Below are positions 16,498-24,808 of a stretch of DNA of 64,000 nt, in pieces. Below the pieces are notes generated by a model. That model worked only from the letters and a program-made list of their open reading frames with translations, ran no database searches and was not told the DNA's origin. How positions within the stretch are numbered: position 1 is the stretch's first letter; each line of letters begins with the position of its first letter. A program made the translations under genes and the position numbers. The stretch is from JBAZOO01 sp041648735 (GTDB lineage Bacteria > Verrucomicrobiota > Lentisphaeria > Oligosphaerales > CAITYL01), in the NCBI GenBank assembly GCA_041648735.1, contig JBAZOO010000005.1:80848-144847 (forward strand), given 5' to 3'.

Positions 16498-17781
16498 TCA
16501 TTGCCAGACGCCGGGGAGGGGGGCGCCGCAGTGGTTGCAGCGGCCGCGGGTGAGGTCCAGGCGGGTGACGGCGAAGATGTCGCGTTCCACGACTGGGCGG
16601 TGGCAGGCGGGGCAGAAGGTGGTTTCCGCGTCGGCGACGCCGCGGACGTTGCCAAGGTAGACGTGGCGCAGGCCGGCGGCGCGGGCGTCCTCCCGGGCTT
16701 GCAGCAGGGTTTCCAGGGGGGTGGGGGGGAGGTTGGTGAGCTTGTAGGCGGGGAGGCAGCGGGAGAAGTGGAGGGGGGTGTCGGGGCCAGCGTGCTCGGC
16801 GAGCCAGGCGCAGAGCCGGCGGATCTCCTCCCGCTTGTCGGTGTGGCGGGGGACGACGAGGTTGACGACCTCGGTCCAGACGCCGAGCTGCTTGAGGAGG
16901 GTGATGGCGTCGAGGACCGGCTGGAGGCGGCCGCCGTTGAGCTTCCGGTAGGTTTCGTCGTTGAACCCTTTCAGGTCGAGGTGGGCGGCGTCGAGGTGGG
17001 CGGCCAGCTCCCGCAGCGGCCGTTCCCGGACATGGGCGGAGGTGACCAGGATCGTCTTCACGCCGGCGGCGCGGCAGGCCTTGGCGATGTCGAGCGTGTA
17101 TTCGTAGAAGGCGATGGGTTCGGAATAGGTGCAGGCGACGGAGGCGCAGTCCAGGGCCTGGGCGACGGCGGGGACGTCCTCCGGGAAGAGGCTGAGCCGG
17201 GCGGTGTCGGCGTAGCTGAGCCGGGCGGGCAGGGGCGGGCGCAGGCGGAGTTCCGGGCCTTGGGCGTCCTTGGTCGCCTCCGGGGTGCGCTGGGAGATTT
17301 CCCAGTTCTGGCAGTTGAGGCAGCGGAGGACGCAGCCCGCGGTGGCCAGGGAGAAGGAGCGGCTGCCGGGGAGGAAGTGGAAGAGCGGTTTTTTCTCGAC
17401 CGGATCCACATGGAGGCTGCACGGGTTCGCGTAGGCGAGGGTGTAAAGGATGCCTTCGTGGTTGACCCGGGTGCGGCAGCGGCCGCGGTCGCCCGGATCG
17501 AGCACGCAGCCGTTGGGGCAGAGTTCGCAATAGGCGGTGCGCCCTTCGCGCCGCCAGTGGCGGGCCTCGTGGAGCCAGCCCCGGCGCCGCCAGAGTTCCC
17601 AGGCCTGGGGATCGGGGATGGCGTCGTCGCCGCCCCAGTCGGCGCGGGCTTCCGGGCGGCCGCAGCCGGGCCAGAGGCCGGTGGCGCAGCAGGCGAGCCC
17701 GGCGAGCCCGAGCTTGAGCGCGTCCCGGCGCGTCAGCCGGGGCGGGGGTGGCGGTTGGGGTTGGCCAGCTTCCGGCTTCAT
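16498..17781 (-). CDS. AmmeMemoRadiSam system radical SAM enzyme, Tat-signal type
   Basis: A 427-residue radical SAM protein whose partners are the Memo and AMMECR1 domains encoded divergently. The cluster motif is CVLRCLNC (C-x3-C-x2-C, about residue 130), followed by NWEIS; upstream is a CELCPNGCVLDPGDRGRC cysteine segment typical of the AmmeMemoRadiSam/PflA-like group, and the C-terminus has CPACHRPVVERDI and CNHCGAPLPG, two C-x2-C pairs probably holding another metal. The N-terminus (LTRRDALKLGLAGLACCATG) is a twin-arginine signal with a possible lipobox cysteine, so the enzyme may be exported folded with its cluster. The substrate of this system is unknown. Confidence 0.88.
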   Translation of the reverse strand: MKPEAGQPQPPPPPRLTRRDALKLGLAGLACCATGLWPGCGRPEARADWGGDDAIPDPQAWELWRRRGWLHEARHWRREGRTAYCELCPNGCVLDPGDRGRCRTRVNHEGILYTLAYANPCSLHVDPVEKKPLFHFLPGSRSFSLATAGCVLRCLNCQNWEISQRTPEATKDAQGPELRLRPPLPARLSYADTARLSLFPEDVPAVAQALDCASVACTYSEPIAFYEYTLDIAKACRAAGVKTILVTSAHVRERPLRELAAHLDAAHLDLKGFNDETYRKLNGGRLQPVLDAITLLKQLGVWTEVVNLVVPRHTDKREEIRRLCAWLAEHAGPDTPLHFSRCLPAYKLTNLPPTPLETLLQAREDARAAGLRHVYLGNVRGVADAETTFCPACHRPVVERDIFAVTRLDLTRGRCNHCGAPLPGVWQ

Positions 17782-17859
17782 GCCAGGAATATAGCCCCGT
17801 CCCCCCGTTGTCACCTCTCCCCAACGGGTCAAGGGGGGCGCCGGCGGGGGCGATGGGGG

Positions 17860-17898
17860 CACGGACACGGCACGGACGCACACGGACGGGACACGGAC
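17860..17898. repeat. Imperfect CACGGAC repeat in the divergent region
   Basis: ACGGAC recurs at 17861, 17872, 17882 and 17893, with a further ACGGC at 17867. It sits in the 500-base gap between the radical SAM gene and the Memo-AMMECR1 gene, where the rest of the gap holds two promoter-like elements and an in-frame leader reading frame. Confidence 0.55.
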
Positions 17899-17963
17899 CG
17901 CCTTGGGGACAAGGTGAATCGCTCACGGATGGGCGGATGTCAGAGCCGCGAACCGGCAGGGGG

Positions 17964-17993
17964 TTGCTTGTGCCACGGCAACGGTGATAGAGT
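17964..17993 (+). promoter_or_regulatory. Upstream promoter of the Memo-AMMECR1 gene
   Basis: TTGCTT (17964-17969), 18-base spacer, TAGAGT (17988-17993). It would transcribe the leader reading frame that begins at ATG 18039. Confidence 0.45.
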
Positions 17994-18038
17994 ATGGGTG
18001 TGCAAGCCATGGTTCCCTTGCGCCGGGAGACAACCGAC

Positions 18039-18284
18039 ATGGCCAACTCCACCGCATCCCGCTGGCATGGTTGGCGCGACGCCCTCCACACCGCCGCCTT
18101 CCTGTTCCTCGCCGCCGCGCTGCTGGTTTCCCTGCCGGCGCCGGAGGATGCCGGGCGGGGTGCTTGCGGTTGCCAATCCGGCATGAGCCGGGCTACATTG
18201 TGGATGGCTCCCCGGAGCCTCGCCGCCGCCGCCCCGCGGCGGCCAGACACCGGTGGTGACGGATCGTTGAGGAGGAACCCAGCC
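18039..18284 (+). other. In-frame leader reading frame with membrane segment before Memo-AMMECR1
   Basis: From ATG 18039 (GGGAG 10 bases upstream) the frame runs without stop into the Memo-AMMECR1 gene. It encodes a basic start, then a hydrophobic segment (TAAFLFLAAALLVSLPAP) like a signal peptide or anchor, then a low-complexity stretch. If used, it would make Memo-AMMECR1 a membrane-attached or exported protein, matching the Tat signal on the radical SAM partner. Against this, ATG 18285 has a near-perfect ribosome site and a second promoter lies inside the leader. Confidence 0.35.
18170..18199 (+). promoter_or_regulatory. Proximal promoter of the Memo-AMMECR1 gene
   Basis: TTGCCA (18170-18175), 18-base spacer, TACATT (18194-18199), placing transcription start about 80 bases before ATG 18285. 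Confidence 0.5.
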
Positions 18285-19754
18285 ATGACGCCATCTCCCA
18301 CCTTCAGCCAGCGGCGCCCCCCGGCCGTGGCCGGCCAGTTCTATCCGGCGGCTCCCGCCGAACTCCGGAGCATGCTTGCCAGCTTCCTGGCATCCCCTGC
18401 CGGCGCGCCCCTGCCCGGCGCGGTGCGGGGGGTGATCGTCCCCCATGCGGGGTATGTCTACTCGGGGGCGACCGCCGGCGCCGCCTTCGCCCGGCTGCGG
18501 GCGCGGGCGGCGGAGGTGAAGCGGGTGGTGGTCCTGGCGCCCTCGCACCATGTTGGCTTCCAAGGCATTAGCATCGGCGACTATGCGGAGTTCGCCACGC
18601 CGCTGGGAGCGATGGCCGTGGACGTGGAGGGCTGCGCCCGCCTCGCCCAGGCCCATCCGCTGATTTCCACCCGCACCGACGCGCACCGGGATGAGCATGC
18701 CCTGGAAGTCCAGCTCCCCTTTATCCAGGCCGTGCTGCCCGGCGCCAAGCTGGTGCCGGTCGTCTGCGGCCAGCTTGACCGGGACGCCTTCCGGGAGCTG
18801 GGGCGGGTGCTCCATGACGAGCTGTGGCGGCCGGACACCGTCTGGGTGGCCAGCTCCGACTTCACCCATTATGGCCGCGCCTTCGGCTATCTCCCCTTCA
18901 CCCGCGACGTGCCTCGGCGGCTCAAGGAATTGGACGAGGGCGCCATCCGCCTCATTTGTGGCCGCGACCTGGCGGGGTTCCTCGCCTATCTCGACACGAC
19001 CGGCGCCACCATCTGCGGTAGCACCCCCATTGGCCTGCTGCTGGCCGCCAGCGCCGGCGAGCCGGTGGGGGTCGTCCAGCTCGCCTACAGCACTTCCGCC
19101 GACCTGACCCATGACTACGACCACACCGTCAGCTATGCGGCCATCGCCGTCCATGACGCCCCTGCCGGCGCCAAGGCGGCCGCCCCGGCCGCGGCCGAAA
19201 GCTTTGTCGCCGCGGAGCAGAGCTTCCTGCTGACGCTGGCCCGCGACGCGGTCGACCGGCGGCTGCGCAAGGAGGGGCCGCCGACGGTTGACCCGGAACG
19301 GCTGGCTCCGGCCCTGCGCGAAACCCGCGCCTGCTTTGTCACCCTCACCGAGAAGGGCACGGGCAGCCTGCGCGGCTGCATCGGCAACCTGGAGGCGTCC
19401 GAGCCGCTTTGGCGCAACGTCCTGCACAACGCCGTCAACGCCGCCTTCCACGACCCGCGCTTCCCGCCGGTCGCCGCCGCCGAACTGCCCCGGCTGCAGA
19501 TCGAGATCTCCGTGCTCACCCCCGCCCGGCCGATCGCCAGCCTCGACGAGTTCGTCCTGGGCCGGCACGGGATCATCCTCAGCAAGGGCCGCGCCGCCGC
19601 CGTCTTCCTCCCCCAGGTCGCCCCCGAACAGGGGTGGGACAAGGAGACGACCCTCACCCACCTCGCCCTCAAGGCCGGCCTGCCGCCCGACGCCTGGCGG
19701 CGCGGCGCCAGCTTCGAGGTCTTTGAGGCCATCGTCTTTGGTGAACATGAATGA
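18285..19754 (+). CDS. Memo-AMMECR1 fusion protein (AmmeMemoRadiSam system)
   Basis: A 489-residue two-domain protein. Residues 1-290 are the Memo domain, related to class III extradiol dioxygenases: VAGQFYPAAPAEL, VPHAGYVYSG, VVLAPSHHVGFQG, HRDEHALEVQLPFI, VASSDFTHYG, each family signature with its conserved His/Asp. Residues about 305-489 are the AMMECR1 domain: RACFVTLTEKGTGSLRGCIG (the LRGCIG hallmark), AAFHDPRFPPV, EISVLTP, GRHGIILSKG, FLPQVAPEQGW. Fusion of the two is common in this system, whose third member, the radical SAM protein, is divergently encoded next to it. The start at 18285 has AGGAGGAA 8 bases upstream. It overlaps the next gene by 8 bases. Confidence 0.92.
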   Translation: MTPSPTFSQRRPPAVAGQFYPAAPAELRSMLASFLASPAGAPLPGAVRGVIVPHAGYVYSGATAGAAFARLRARAAEVKRVVVLAPSHHVGFQGISIGDYAEFATPLGAMAVDVEGCARLAQAHPLISTRTDAHRDEHALEVQLPFIQAVLPGAKLVPVVCGQLDRDAFRELGRVLHDELWRPDTVWVASSDFTHYGRAFGYLPFTRDVPRRLKELDEGAIRLICGRDLAGFLAYLDTTGATICGSTPIGLLLAASAGEPVGVVQLAYSTSADLTHDYDHTVSYAAIAVHDAPAGAKAAAPAAAESFVAAEQSFLLTLARDAVDRRLRKEGPPTVDPERLAPALRETRACFVTLTEKGTGSLRGCIGNLEASEPLWRNVLHNAVNAAFHDPRFPPVAAAELPRLQIEISVLTPARPIASLDEFVLGRHGIILSKGRAAAVFLPQVAPEQGWDKETTLTHLALKAGLPPDAWRRGASFEVFEAIVFGEHE

Positions 19755-20496
19755 CGCCGCCGCCAATGCCGCCGCCGTCCCCGGCCAGTTGCGGGTGGGG
19801 ACCTCGGGGTTCCTCTATGACCACTGGCAGGGGGTGTTCTATCCCGCCGACCTGCCCAAGGCCCGGCGCTTCCCCTTCTACGCCACCCAGTTCAGCTCGG
19901 TCGAGATCAACGCGACCTTCTATCGGCTGCCGGCCGCCGCCGTCTTCGATGGCTGGCGGGAGAAGGCCCCGCCCGGGTTCACCTACGCCCTGAAATTCAG
20001 CCGGTTCTGCACCCACATCAAGCGGCTGCTGGCGGTCGCGGAACCCACCCGCGAGTTCGTGGCGCGCGCCCGCCGGCTCGGCCCCGCCCTTGGCCCGATC
20101 CTCGTCCAGCTCCCGCCCCACTGGCACGCCGACCCCGGCCGGCTGCGGGAGTTCCTCGCCGCCGCCCCTACCGACCTCCGCTGGGCCTTCGAGTTCCGCG
20201 ACCCGGACTGGCTCCGCGATGAGGTCTTCGCGCTGCTCCGCGCCCACAACGCCGCCCTCTGCATCCATGACCTCCTGCCCCACTATCCCCGGCTGCTGAC
20301 GGCGGACTGGACCTACCTCCGCTTCCACGGCGAGCACTACGGCGGCTCCTACTCCGAGGCTGACCTGCGCCCCGCTGCCGACTGGCTCCGCGGCCAGCTC
20401 GCCGCGGGGCACGACGCCTTCGCCTATTTCAACAACGACGCCGACGGCTTTGCCGCGCCCAACGCCGCGCTCCTGCGCCGGCTGGCCACCGGCTGA
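19747..20496 (+). CDS. DUF72 family protein
   Basis: A 249-residue TIM-barrel-like protein of the DUF72 (YecE) family, function unknown. LRVGTSGFLYDHWQGVFYP at the start, FSSVEINATFYRLP, FTYALKFSRFCTHIKRL, ILVQLPPHW, WAFEFRDPDWL, YLRFHGEHYGGSY and FAYFNNDADGFA are all family signatures in order. Its ATG lies 8 bases inside the end of the Memo-AMMECR1 gene, so it belongs to that transcript; whether it has anything to do with the radical SAM system is unknown. Confidence 0.9.
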   Translation: MNDAAANAAAVPGQLRVGTSGFLYDHWQGVFYPADLPKARRFPFYATQFSSVEINATFYRLPAAAVFDGWREKAPPGFTYALKFSRFCTHIKRLLAVAEPTREFVARARRLGPALGPILVQLPPHWHADPGRLREFLAAAPTDLRWAFEFRDPDWLRDEVFALLRAHNAALCIHDLLPHYPRLLTADWTYLRFHGEHYGGSYSEADLRPAADWLRGQLAAGHDAFAYFNNDADGFAAPNAALLRRLATG

Positions 20497-20526
20497 ACGC
20501 CGCCCAACCCCCAGCGGAAGAGGACC

Positions 20527-21453
20527 ATGATGACGCCTGCCATCCAAGACACCCCCGCTCCCCGCCCCGCCGCCGCCCCATCGCCCTGGAACGTGGCGGA
20601 ACTGCTGGAGCTGCTCCTGGAATGCGGCCGCATCGGCCTGCATTACTTCGCGAACCCGAGCTGGGAGCTGAAAGCCGACCAGACCCTGGTGACGCCCGCC
20701 GACCGCGAGATCGAGGCGCTGCTCGCCCGCCACTTCCACCATCCGGAGCGCGGCCGCCACCTGCTCGGCGAGGAGACGGTCATGGAACAGGAGGAGGCGG
20801 CGCTCCAGGCGATGCTGGCCGGCGGCGCCACCTGGGTCGTCGATCCCATCGACGGCACCGCCCCCTTCGCCCACGGCCTCGCCTATTGGGGCACCTCCAT
20901 CGGCCTGATGGAGCGGGGCGTCATGACCCAGGGCGCCGTCTTCCTGCCGAAGGAAGGGGAGCTGTTCATTTCCACCGGCGACCGGGTGCTGTTCGCCGAC
21001 CGCGTCGATCCGCACCTCCCGGCGGACACCGTCGAGCTGCGGCCCTTGCAGCCGCGCCCCCTGCCGTTCAACGGCGGCGGCATGGTCGCCCTCAGCCAGG
21101 TGATCGCCAAGGCCGGCCGCTTCACCGGCCCCAACCCGGTGCACAACACCTGCTGCGCCATCAACGCCTTGACCTATCTCATGCTTGGCCGCTACATGGC
21201 CTACTTCGGCCACATGCGCCTCTGGGACCTGGCCGGCAGCTATCCGCTCCTGCTCAAGGCCGGCTTCGAAGGGACGCACCTCGACGGCCGGCCGTTCCCG
21301 CCCGTGGTCGACAACACCCACTTCACCCTGGATCCCGGCTCCCCCAAGCGCTTTGCCATCCGTGATGGCGCCGTCTTCGCCCCGCGCGGCATGGCCCCCG
21401 ACCTGCTCCCGCTGGTCAGCTTTGCCGGCCCCCCGCCCCCAGCGGCCACGTGA
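20527..21453 (+). CDS. Inositol monophosphatase family protein
   Basis: A 308-residue metal-dependent sugar/nucleotide phosphatase. The metal motifs of the family are visible: GEETVMEQ (first metal Glu), VDPIDGTAPFAHG (the DPIDGT motif, with APF instead of NF) and MRLWDLAGSYPLL (the W-D-x-A-G motif). Length and order fit, but N- and C-terminal segments differ from SuhB and CysQ, so the substrate is open. It follows the DUF72 gene by 30 bases with a ribosome site GGAAGAGGA and the start is ATG-ATG. Confidence 0.85.
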   Translation: MMTPAIQDTPAPRPAAAPSPWNVAELLELLLECGRIGLHYFANPSWELKADQTLVTPADREIEALLARHFHHPERGRHLLGEETVMEQEEAALQAMLAGGATWVVDPIDGTAPFAHGLAYWGTSIGLMERGVMTQGAVFLPKEGELFISTGDRVLFADRVDPHLPADTVELRPLQPRPLPFNGGGMVALSQVIAKAGRFTGPNPVHNTCCAINALTYLMLGRYMAYFGHMRLWDLAGSYPLLLKAGFEGTHLDGRPFPPVVDNTHFTLDPGSPKRFAIRDGAVFAPRGMAPDLLPLVSFAGPPPPAAT

Positions 21454-21474
21454 CCGGAACTCCCGCGCCCCGGC

Positions 21475-21504
21475 TTGCGCTTCGCGCCGGAGATGCGATA
21501 TTGT
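21475..21504 (+). promoter_or_regulatory. Possible promoter for the 604-residue protein gene
   Basis: TTGCGC (21475-21480), 18-base spacer, TATTGT (21499-21504), about 100 bases before the start codon. Confidence 0.45.
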
Positions 21505-21611
21505 CAATGGTTCGAGTTACGGTTGCCAAGGTGGGTCGTAACCTCTTTCCCTGTTGCGACCGCATGGCGTGGACCGGCTGACGGCGGCCGCGCCTTCTGG
21601 AGCCTGGCCCC

Positions 21612-23426
21612 TTGACCGATCCCCTTGCTGCCACCAGCGCCCATACCTTCCACATCCCCGTGATGGGGACCGGGTTCACCATTGATTCGCCGCTGAAGGT
21701 CGCGCGCTTCGGCATCACCTCGGTGATTTCCTTGGTGGACGATGTCCTCATCGAGCAGATGCGGGAGCACCACAGCCGGGCGGCCGGCGAGCCGTTCACC
21801 CCGATCCGGCCGGACGAGCCGGACTCCCGGGCGCGGCGGATCCAGGCCTACCTGGACTTCCTCGGCCGGCGGGTTGCGGCCCAGGTACGGGCCTTGCAGG
21901 CCGCGCCGTTCGTGCCGGGCAGCGAGATCGCCCGCTATTTCGAATGGCTGCCCGAGGAGGCGCCGGCAAAGGAGCTGTACCGGCGGATGCTGGCCACGGC
22001 CGAGCCGGCGGCCCAGGGCGCGCTCCAGGAGCGGCTGCGCCGGCTGGCCATCCCTGGCGGCATTGATGTCAACATCATGACCAAGCTCGAAGGCGACAGC
22101 TCCCGCGGCCGCAACGGCGCCGCGCCGGACGCCGACGACGCCCGCTCCGCCTTGCGCGGCTTCGCGACCAGTTCCCTGGAGTCGGCCGTCGTCTTCTCGG
22201 CGGGGCTCAACCGCCCCCTCTACGGCTATGCCGCCCGCTTCGCCGATTTCCTGCCCAGCGATGGGCGGCTTCCCCGCAAGCGCATCATCCTGAAGGTGAG
22301 CGACTTCCGTTCCGCGGTCATCCAGGGGACATTTTTCGCCAAGCACGGCCTCTGGCTCTCCGAGTTCCGGGTCGAGTCGGGGCTGAACTGCGGCGGGCAC
22401 GCCTTCGCCACCAAGGGGCTGCTGATGGGGCCGATCCTGGCGGAGTTCAAGGCCCAGCGCGCCGCGCTGCTTGCGGAGCTGCGCGCCCACTATCTGGAGG
22501 CGCTCCGCCGCCGGGCGGTGACCCCGCCGCCCGCGGAGCGGCTCGGCCTGCGCATCACCGCCCAGGGCGGCATCGGCACCGCCGCCGAAGACCGCCTGCT
22601 CCGCAGCGTCTATCATGTCGCTGGCACCGGCTGGGGGACGCCGTTCATGCTGGTGCCGGAAGCGGTCAGCATCGATCCCGAATCGCTGCGCCTCCTCGCC
22701 GCCGCCACCGCCGCCGACGTGGAACTCAGCGACAATTCGCCGCTGGGCGTGCCGTTCTGGAACCTGCGCGCCTCCGCCAGCGAACAGGCCCGCCGCCAGC
22801 GCATCCGCGACGGCCGTCCCGGCGCCCCCTGCCGCAAGGGTTTCGCCCTGTTCAACACCGAGCTGACCGAGCAGCCGGTCTGCGTCGCCTCCCACGCCTA
22901 TCAGAGCTTGAAGCTCCGGCAATTGGCCGACAACCATCCCGGCGGCGAACCCGATGCCGCCGCGGTGCACAAGGTCGTGACCAAGGCCTGCATCTGCCAC
23001 GACCTCGCCGGCTGCGCCACCCTCAGCCACGGCCTGGATCCGGCGGCGACGCCCGCCGTCTGCTGCGGGCCCAACATCGCCTGGTTCCACCGCGTCGCCT
23101 CCCTTGAGGAGATGGTCGGGCACATCTATGGCCGCCTCTCACTCCTGGGCGAAGCGTCGCGCCCCCACCTGTTCATCAACGAACTCAGCCTCTACGTCGC
23201 GGAGCTGCGCCGGCAGGCGGCCGTGGCGTCGCAGGATGCCTCGGGGCGCCTCCACGCCTACCTGCGCGATTTCCGCGCCAATCTCCTGGCCGGCATCGCC
23301 CATTACCGGGGTGAGACCGCCCGGTTCCTGGAAGCGGGCAAGGCCCGGTTCCTCCAGGAACTGGCGGCGCTGGAAGCCGAGGTCCAGGGCATCCAGGACG
23401 GGGTCGGCAGTCCGCTTCCGGCCTGA
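21612..23426 (+). CDS. Conserved protein of unknown function with C-terminal cysteine cluster
   Basis: A 604-residue soluble protein. It begins, after a few residues, with FHIPVMGTGFTIDSPLKVAR followed by FGITSVISLVDD, a start I recall from a widespread uncharacterised family in Bacteroidetes and related phyla, some members loosely annotated as 2-nitropropane-dioxygenase- or enoyl-reductase-like. Further conserved-looking stretches are VESGLNCGGHAFA, ITAQGGIGTAAED and GTGWGTPFMLVPEAV, suggestive of a TIM-barrel flavoprotein. Around residue 458-490 a cysteine cluster (CICHDLAGC then CCGPN) may bind metal. The only start giving the full N-terminus is TTG 21612 (CTGGAG upstream); ATG 21663 would cut off the conserved HIPV. 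No function is assigned. Confidence 0.7.
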   Translation: MTDPLAATSAHTFHIPVMGTGFTIDSPLKVARFGITSVISLVDDVLIEQMREHHSRAAGEPFTPIRPDEPDSRARRIQAYLDFLGRRVAAQVRALQAAPFVPGSEIARYFEWLPEEAPAKELYRRMLATAEPAAQGALQERLRRLAIPGGIDVNIMTKLEGDSSRGRNGAAPDADDARSALRGFATSSLESAVVFSAGLNRPLYGYAARFADFLPSDGRLPRKRIILKVSDFRSAVIQGTFFAKHGLWLSEFRVESGLNCGGHAFATKGLLMGPILAEFKAQRAALLAELRAHYLEALRRRAVTPPPAERLGLRITAQGGIGTAAEDRLLRSVYHVAGTGWGTPFMLVPEAVSIDPESLRLLAAATAADVELSDNSPLGVPFWNLRASASEQARRQRIRDGRPGAPCRKGFALFNTELTEQPVCVASHAYQSLKLRQLADNHPGGEPDAAAVHKVVTKACICHDLAGCATLSHGLDPAATPAVCCGPNIAWFHRVASLEEMVGHIYGRLSLLGEASRPHLFINELSLYVAELRRQAAVASQDASGRLHAYLRDFRANLLAGIAHYRGETARFLEAGKARFLQELAALEAEVQGIQDGVGSPLPA

Positions 23427-23511
23427 CCGGCGGCGGGGCTGGGGCGCGGCGGTATAGTACGGGCTTTTTGCGCCCCAAACTCCACCACCGCCGCCAGCGA
23501 GTCCGAGGATC

Positions 23512-24792
23512 ATGAGCACCCACGCCTGGATCAGCGTCGCCGTCTTTTTTGCCTGCTATCTCCTGTTCGTGCTGTTGCCGGCCCGCCGGTCCTGGGTCGC
23601 CCTGGGTGGCGGCCTGGCGCTGGTCGCCGCCGGGGTGCTGGGCTGGCGCGAGGCGCTGTTCGAGGCGGTGGAATGGAACGTCATCGGCCTGTTCTTCGGC
23701 ACGTTGGTGCTCGCGGAGCTGTTCCTGATGTCGCGGATGCCGGCGGTGCTGGCGGAATGGCTGGTGGACCGGATGAAGACCGCCCGCGGGGCGATGCTGG
23801 CGGTCTGCCTGCTGGCGGGGTTCCTCTCGGCTTTCCTGGAAAACGTCGCGGTCGTGCTGCTGCTGGCGCCGGTGGCCCTGAGCCTGACCGAGAAGCTCAA
23901 GCTCTCGCCGGTGCGGCTGCTGCTGGGCATTGCGATCATGTCCAACCTGGAAGGCACGGCGACGCTGATCGGCGACCCGCCGAGCATGATCCTCGCCGGC
24001 TACCTGAAGCTCTCGTTCAACGACTTCTTCTTCTACCACGGCCGGCCCTCCATCTTTTTCGCGATCCAGCTCGGGCTGGCGGGGGCGCTGGCGGTCCTCT
24101 GGTGGCTCCTGCGCGACCTGAAGCAGCCGGTGGCGCTGGTGCCCGTCGAGAAGGTGCGCTCCCATTTCCCGGCCGCCCTCATGGGGCTGCTGGTGCTCGG
24201 CCTGGCCTTCGCCTCCCTCATCGACCGCGACTTCGAATGGTTCGCCGGCACCCTCGCCCTGGCCCTGGCCGCCGCCGGGCTGCTCTGGTACCGCCTGGTG
24301 GCCCGCTGGGGGCGGCTGCGGCCGCTGCTGACCTCGCTGGACTGGGACACGACCCTTTTCCTGGCCGGCGTCTTCGTCGTGGTCGGCGCCCTGACCGGCA
24401 GCGGCGTCCCCGGACTCCTGGCCGGCGGCATCGCCCGGCTGGTCGGCGACAGCGAACTCCTGGCCTTCCTCATCCTGGTGGCGACCGCCACGCTTGTCTC
24501 CGGCTTCGTGGACAACGTCCCCTTCCTCACCGCCATGATCCCGGTGACCCAGAAGGTCGCCGACAGCATCGGCGCGCCAGTGCCGCTGCTGATGTTCGGC
24601 CTGCTCATCGGCGTCTGCCTCGGCGGCAACATCACCCCGATCGGCGCCTCCGCCAACCTGGTGGCCATGGGGCTGCTGAAGAAGCAGGGGCACCCGGTGA
24701 GCTTCCGCGGCTTCATGCGGCTCGGCATCCCGATCACCGCCGTGACCCTGCTCCTGGGCGGCCTCTTCATCTGGCTGGTCTGGCGTTCCTGA
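23512..24792 (+). CDS. ArsB/NhaD-type ion transporter permease
   Basis: A 426-residue inner-membrane permease of the ion transporter superfamily (ArsB/NhaD/SLC13 like), about 11-12 membrane segments. Two inverted halves carry the substrate-loop signatures: FLENVAVVLLLAPVALSL with EGTATLIGDPPSMILAGY in the first half, and DNVPFLTAMIPV with LGGNITPIGASANLVA in the second. Such proteins move arsenite, Na+/H+ or dicarboxylates; the GDPPS and ITPIGASAN loops fit the ArsB/NhaD branch but the substrate cannot be named. No ars genes are adjacent. A TATAGT lies 54 bases upstream of the ATG (23453-23458). Confidence 0.87.
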   Translation: MSTHAWISVAVFFACYLLFVLLPARRSWVALGGGLALVAAGVLGWREALFEAVEWNVIGLFFGTLVLAELFLMSRMPAVLAEWLVDRMKTARGAMLAVCLLAGFLSAFLENVAVVLLLAPVALSLTEKLKLSPVRLLLGIAIMSNLEGTATLIGDPPSMILAGYLKLSFNDFFFYHGRPSIFFAIQLGLAGALAVLWWLLRDLKQPVALVPVEKVRSHFPAALMGLLVLGLAFASLIDRDFEWFAGTLALALAAAGLLWYRLVARWGRLRPLLTSLDWDTTLFLAGVFVVVGALTGSGVPGLLAGGIARLVGDSELLAFLILVATATLVSGFVDNVPFLTAMIPVTQKVADSIGAPVPLLMFGLLIGVCLGGNITPIGASANLVAMGLLKKQGHPVSFRGFMRLGIPITAVTLLLGGLFIWLVWRS

Positions 24793-24808
24793 CGGCGCCG
24801 GGTTCGCC

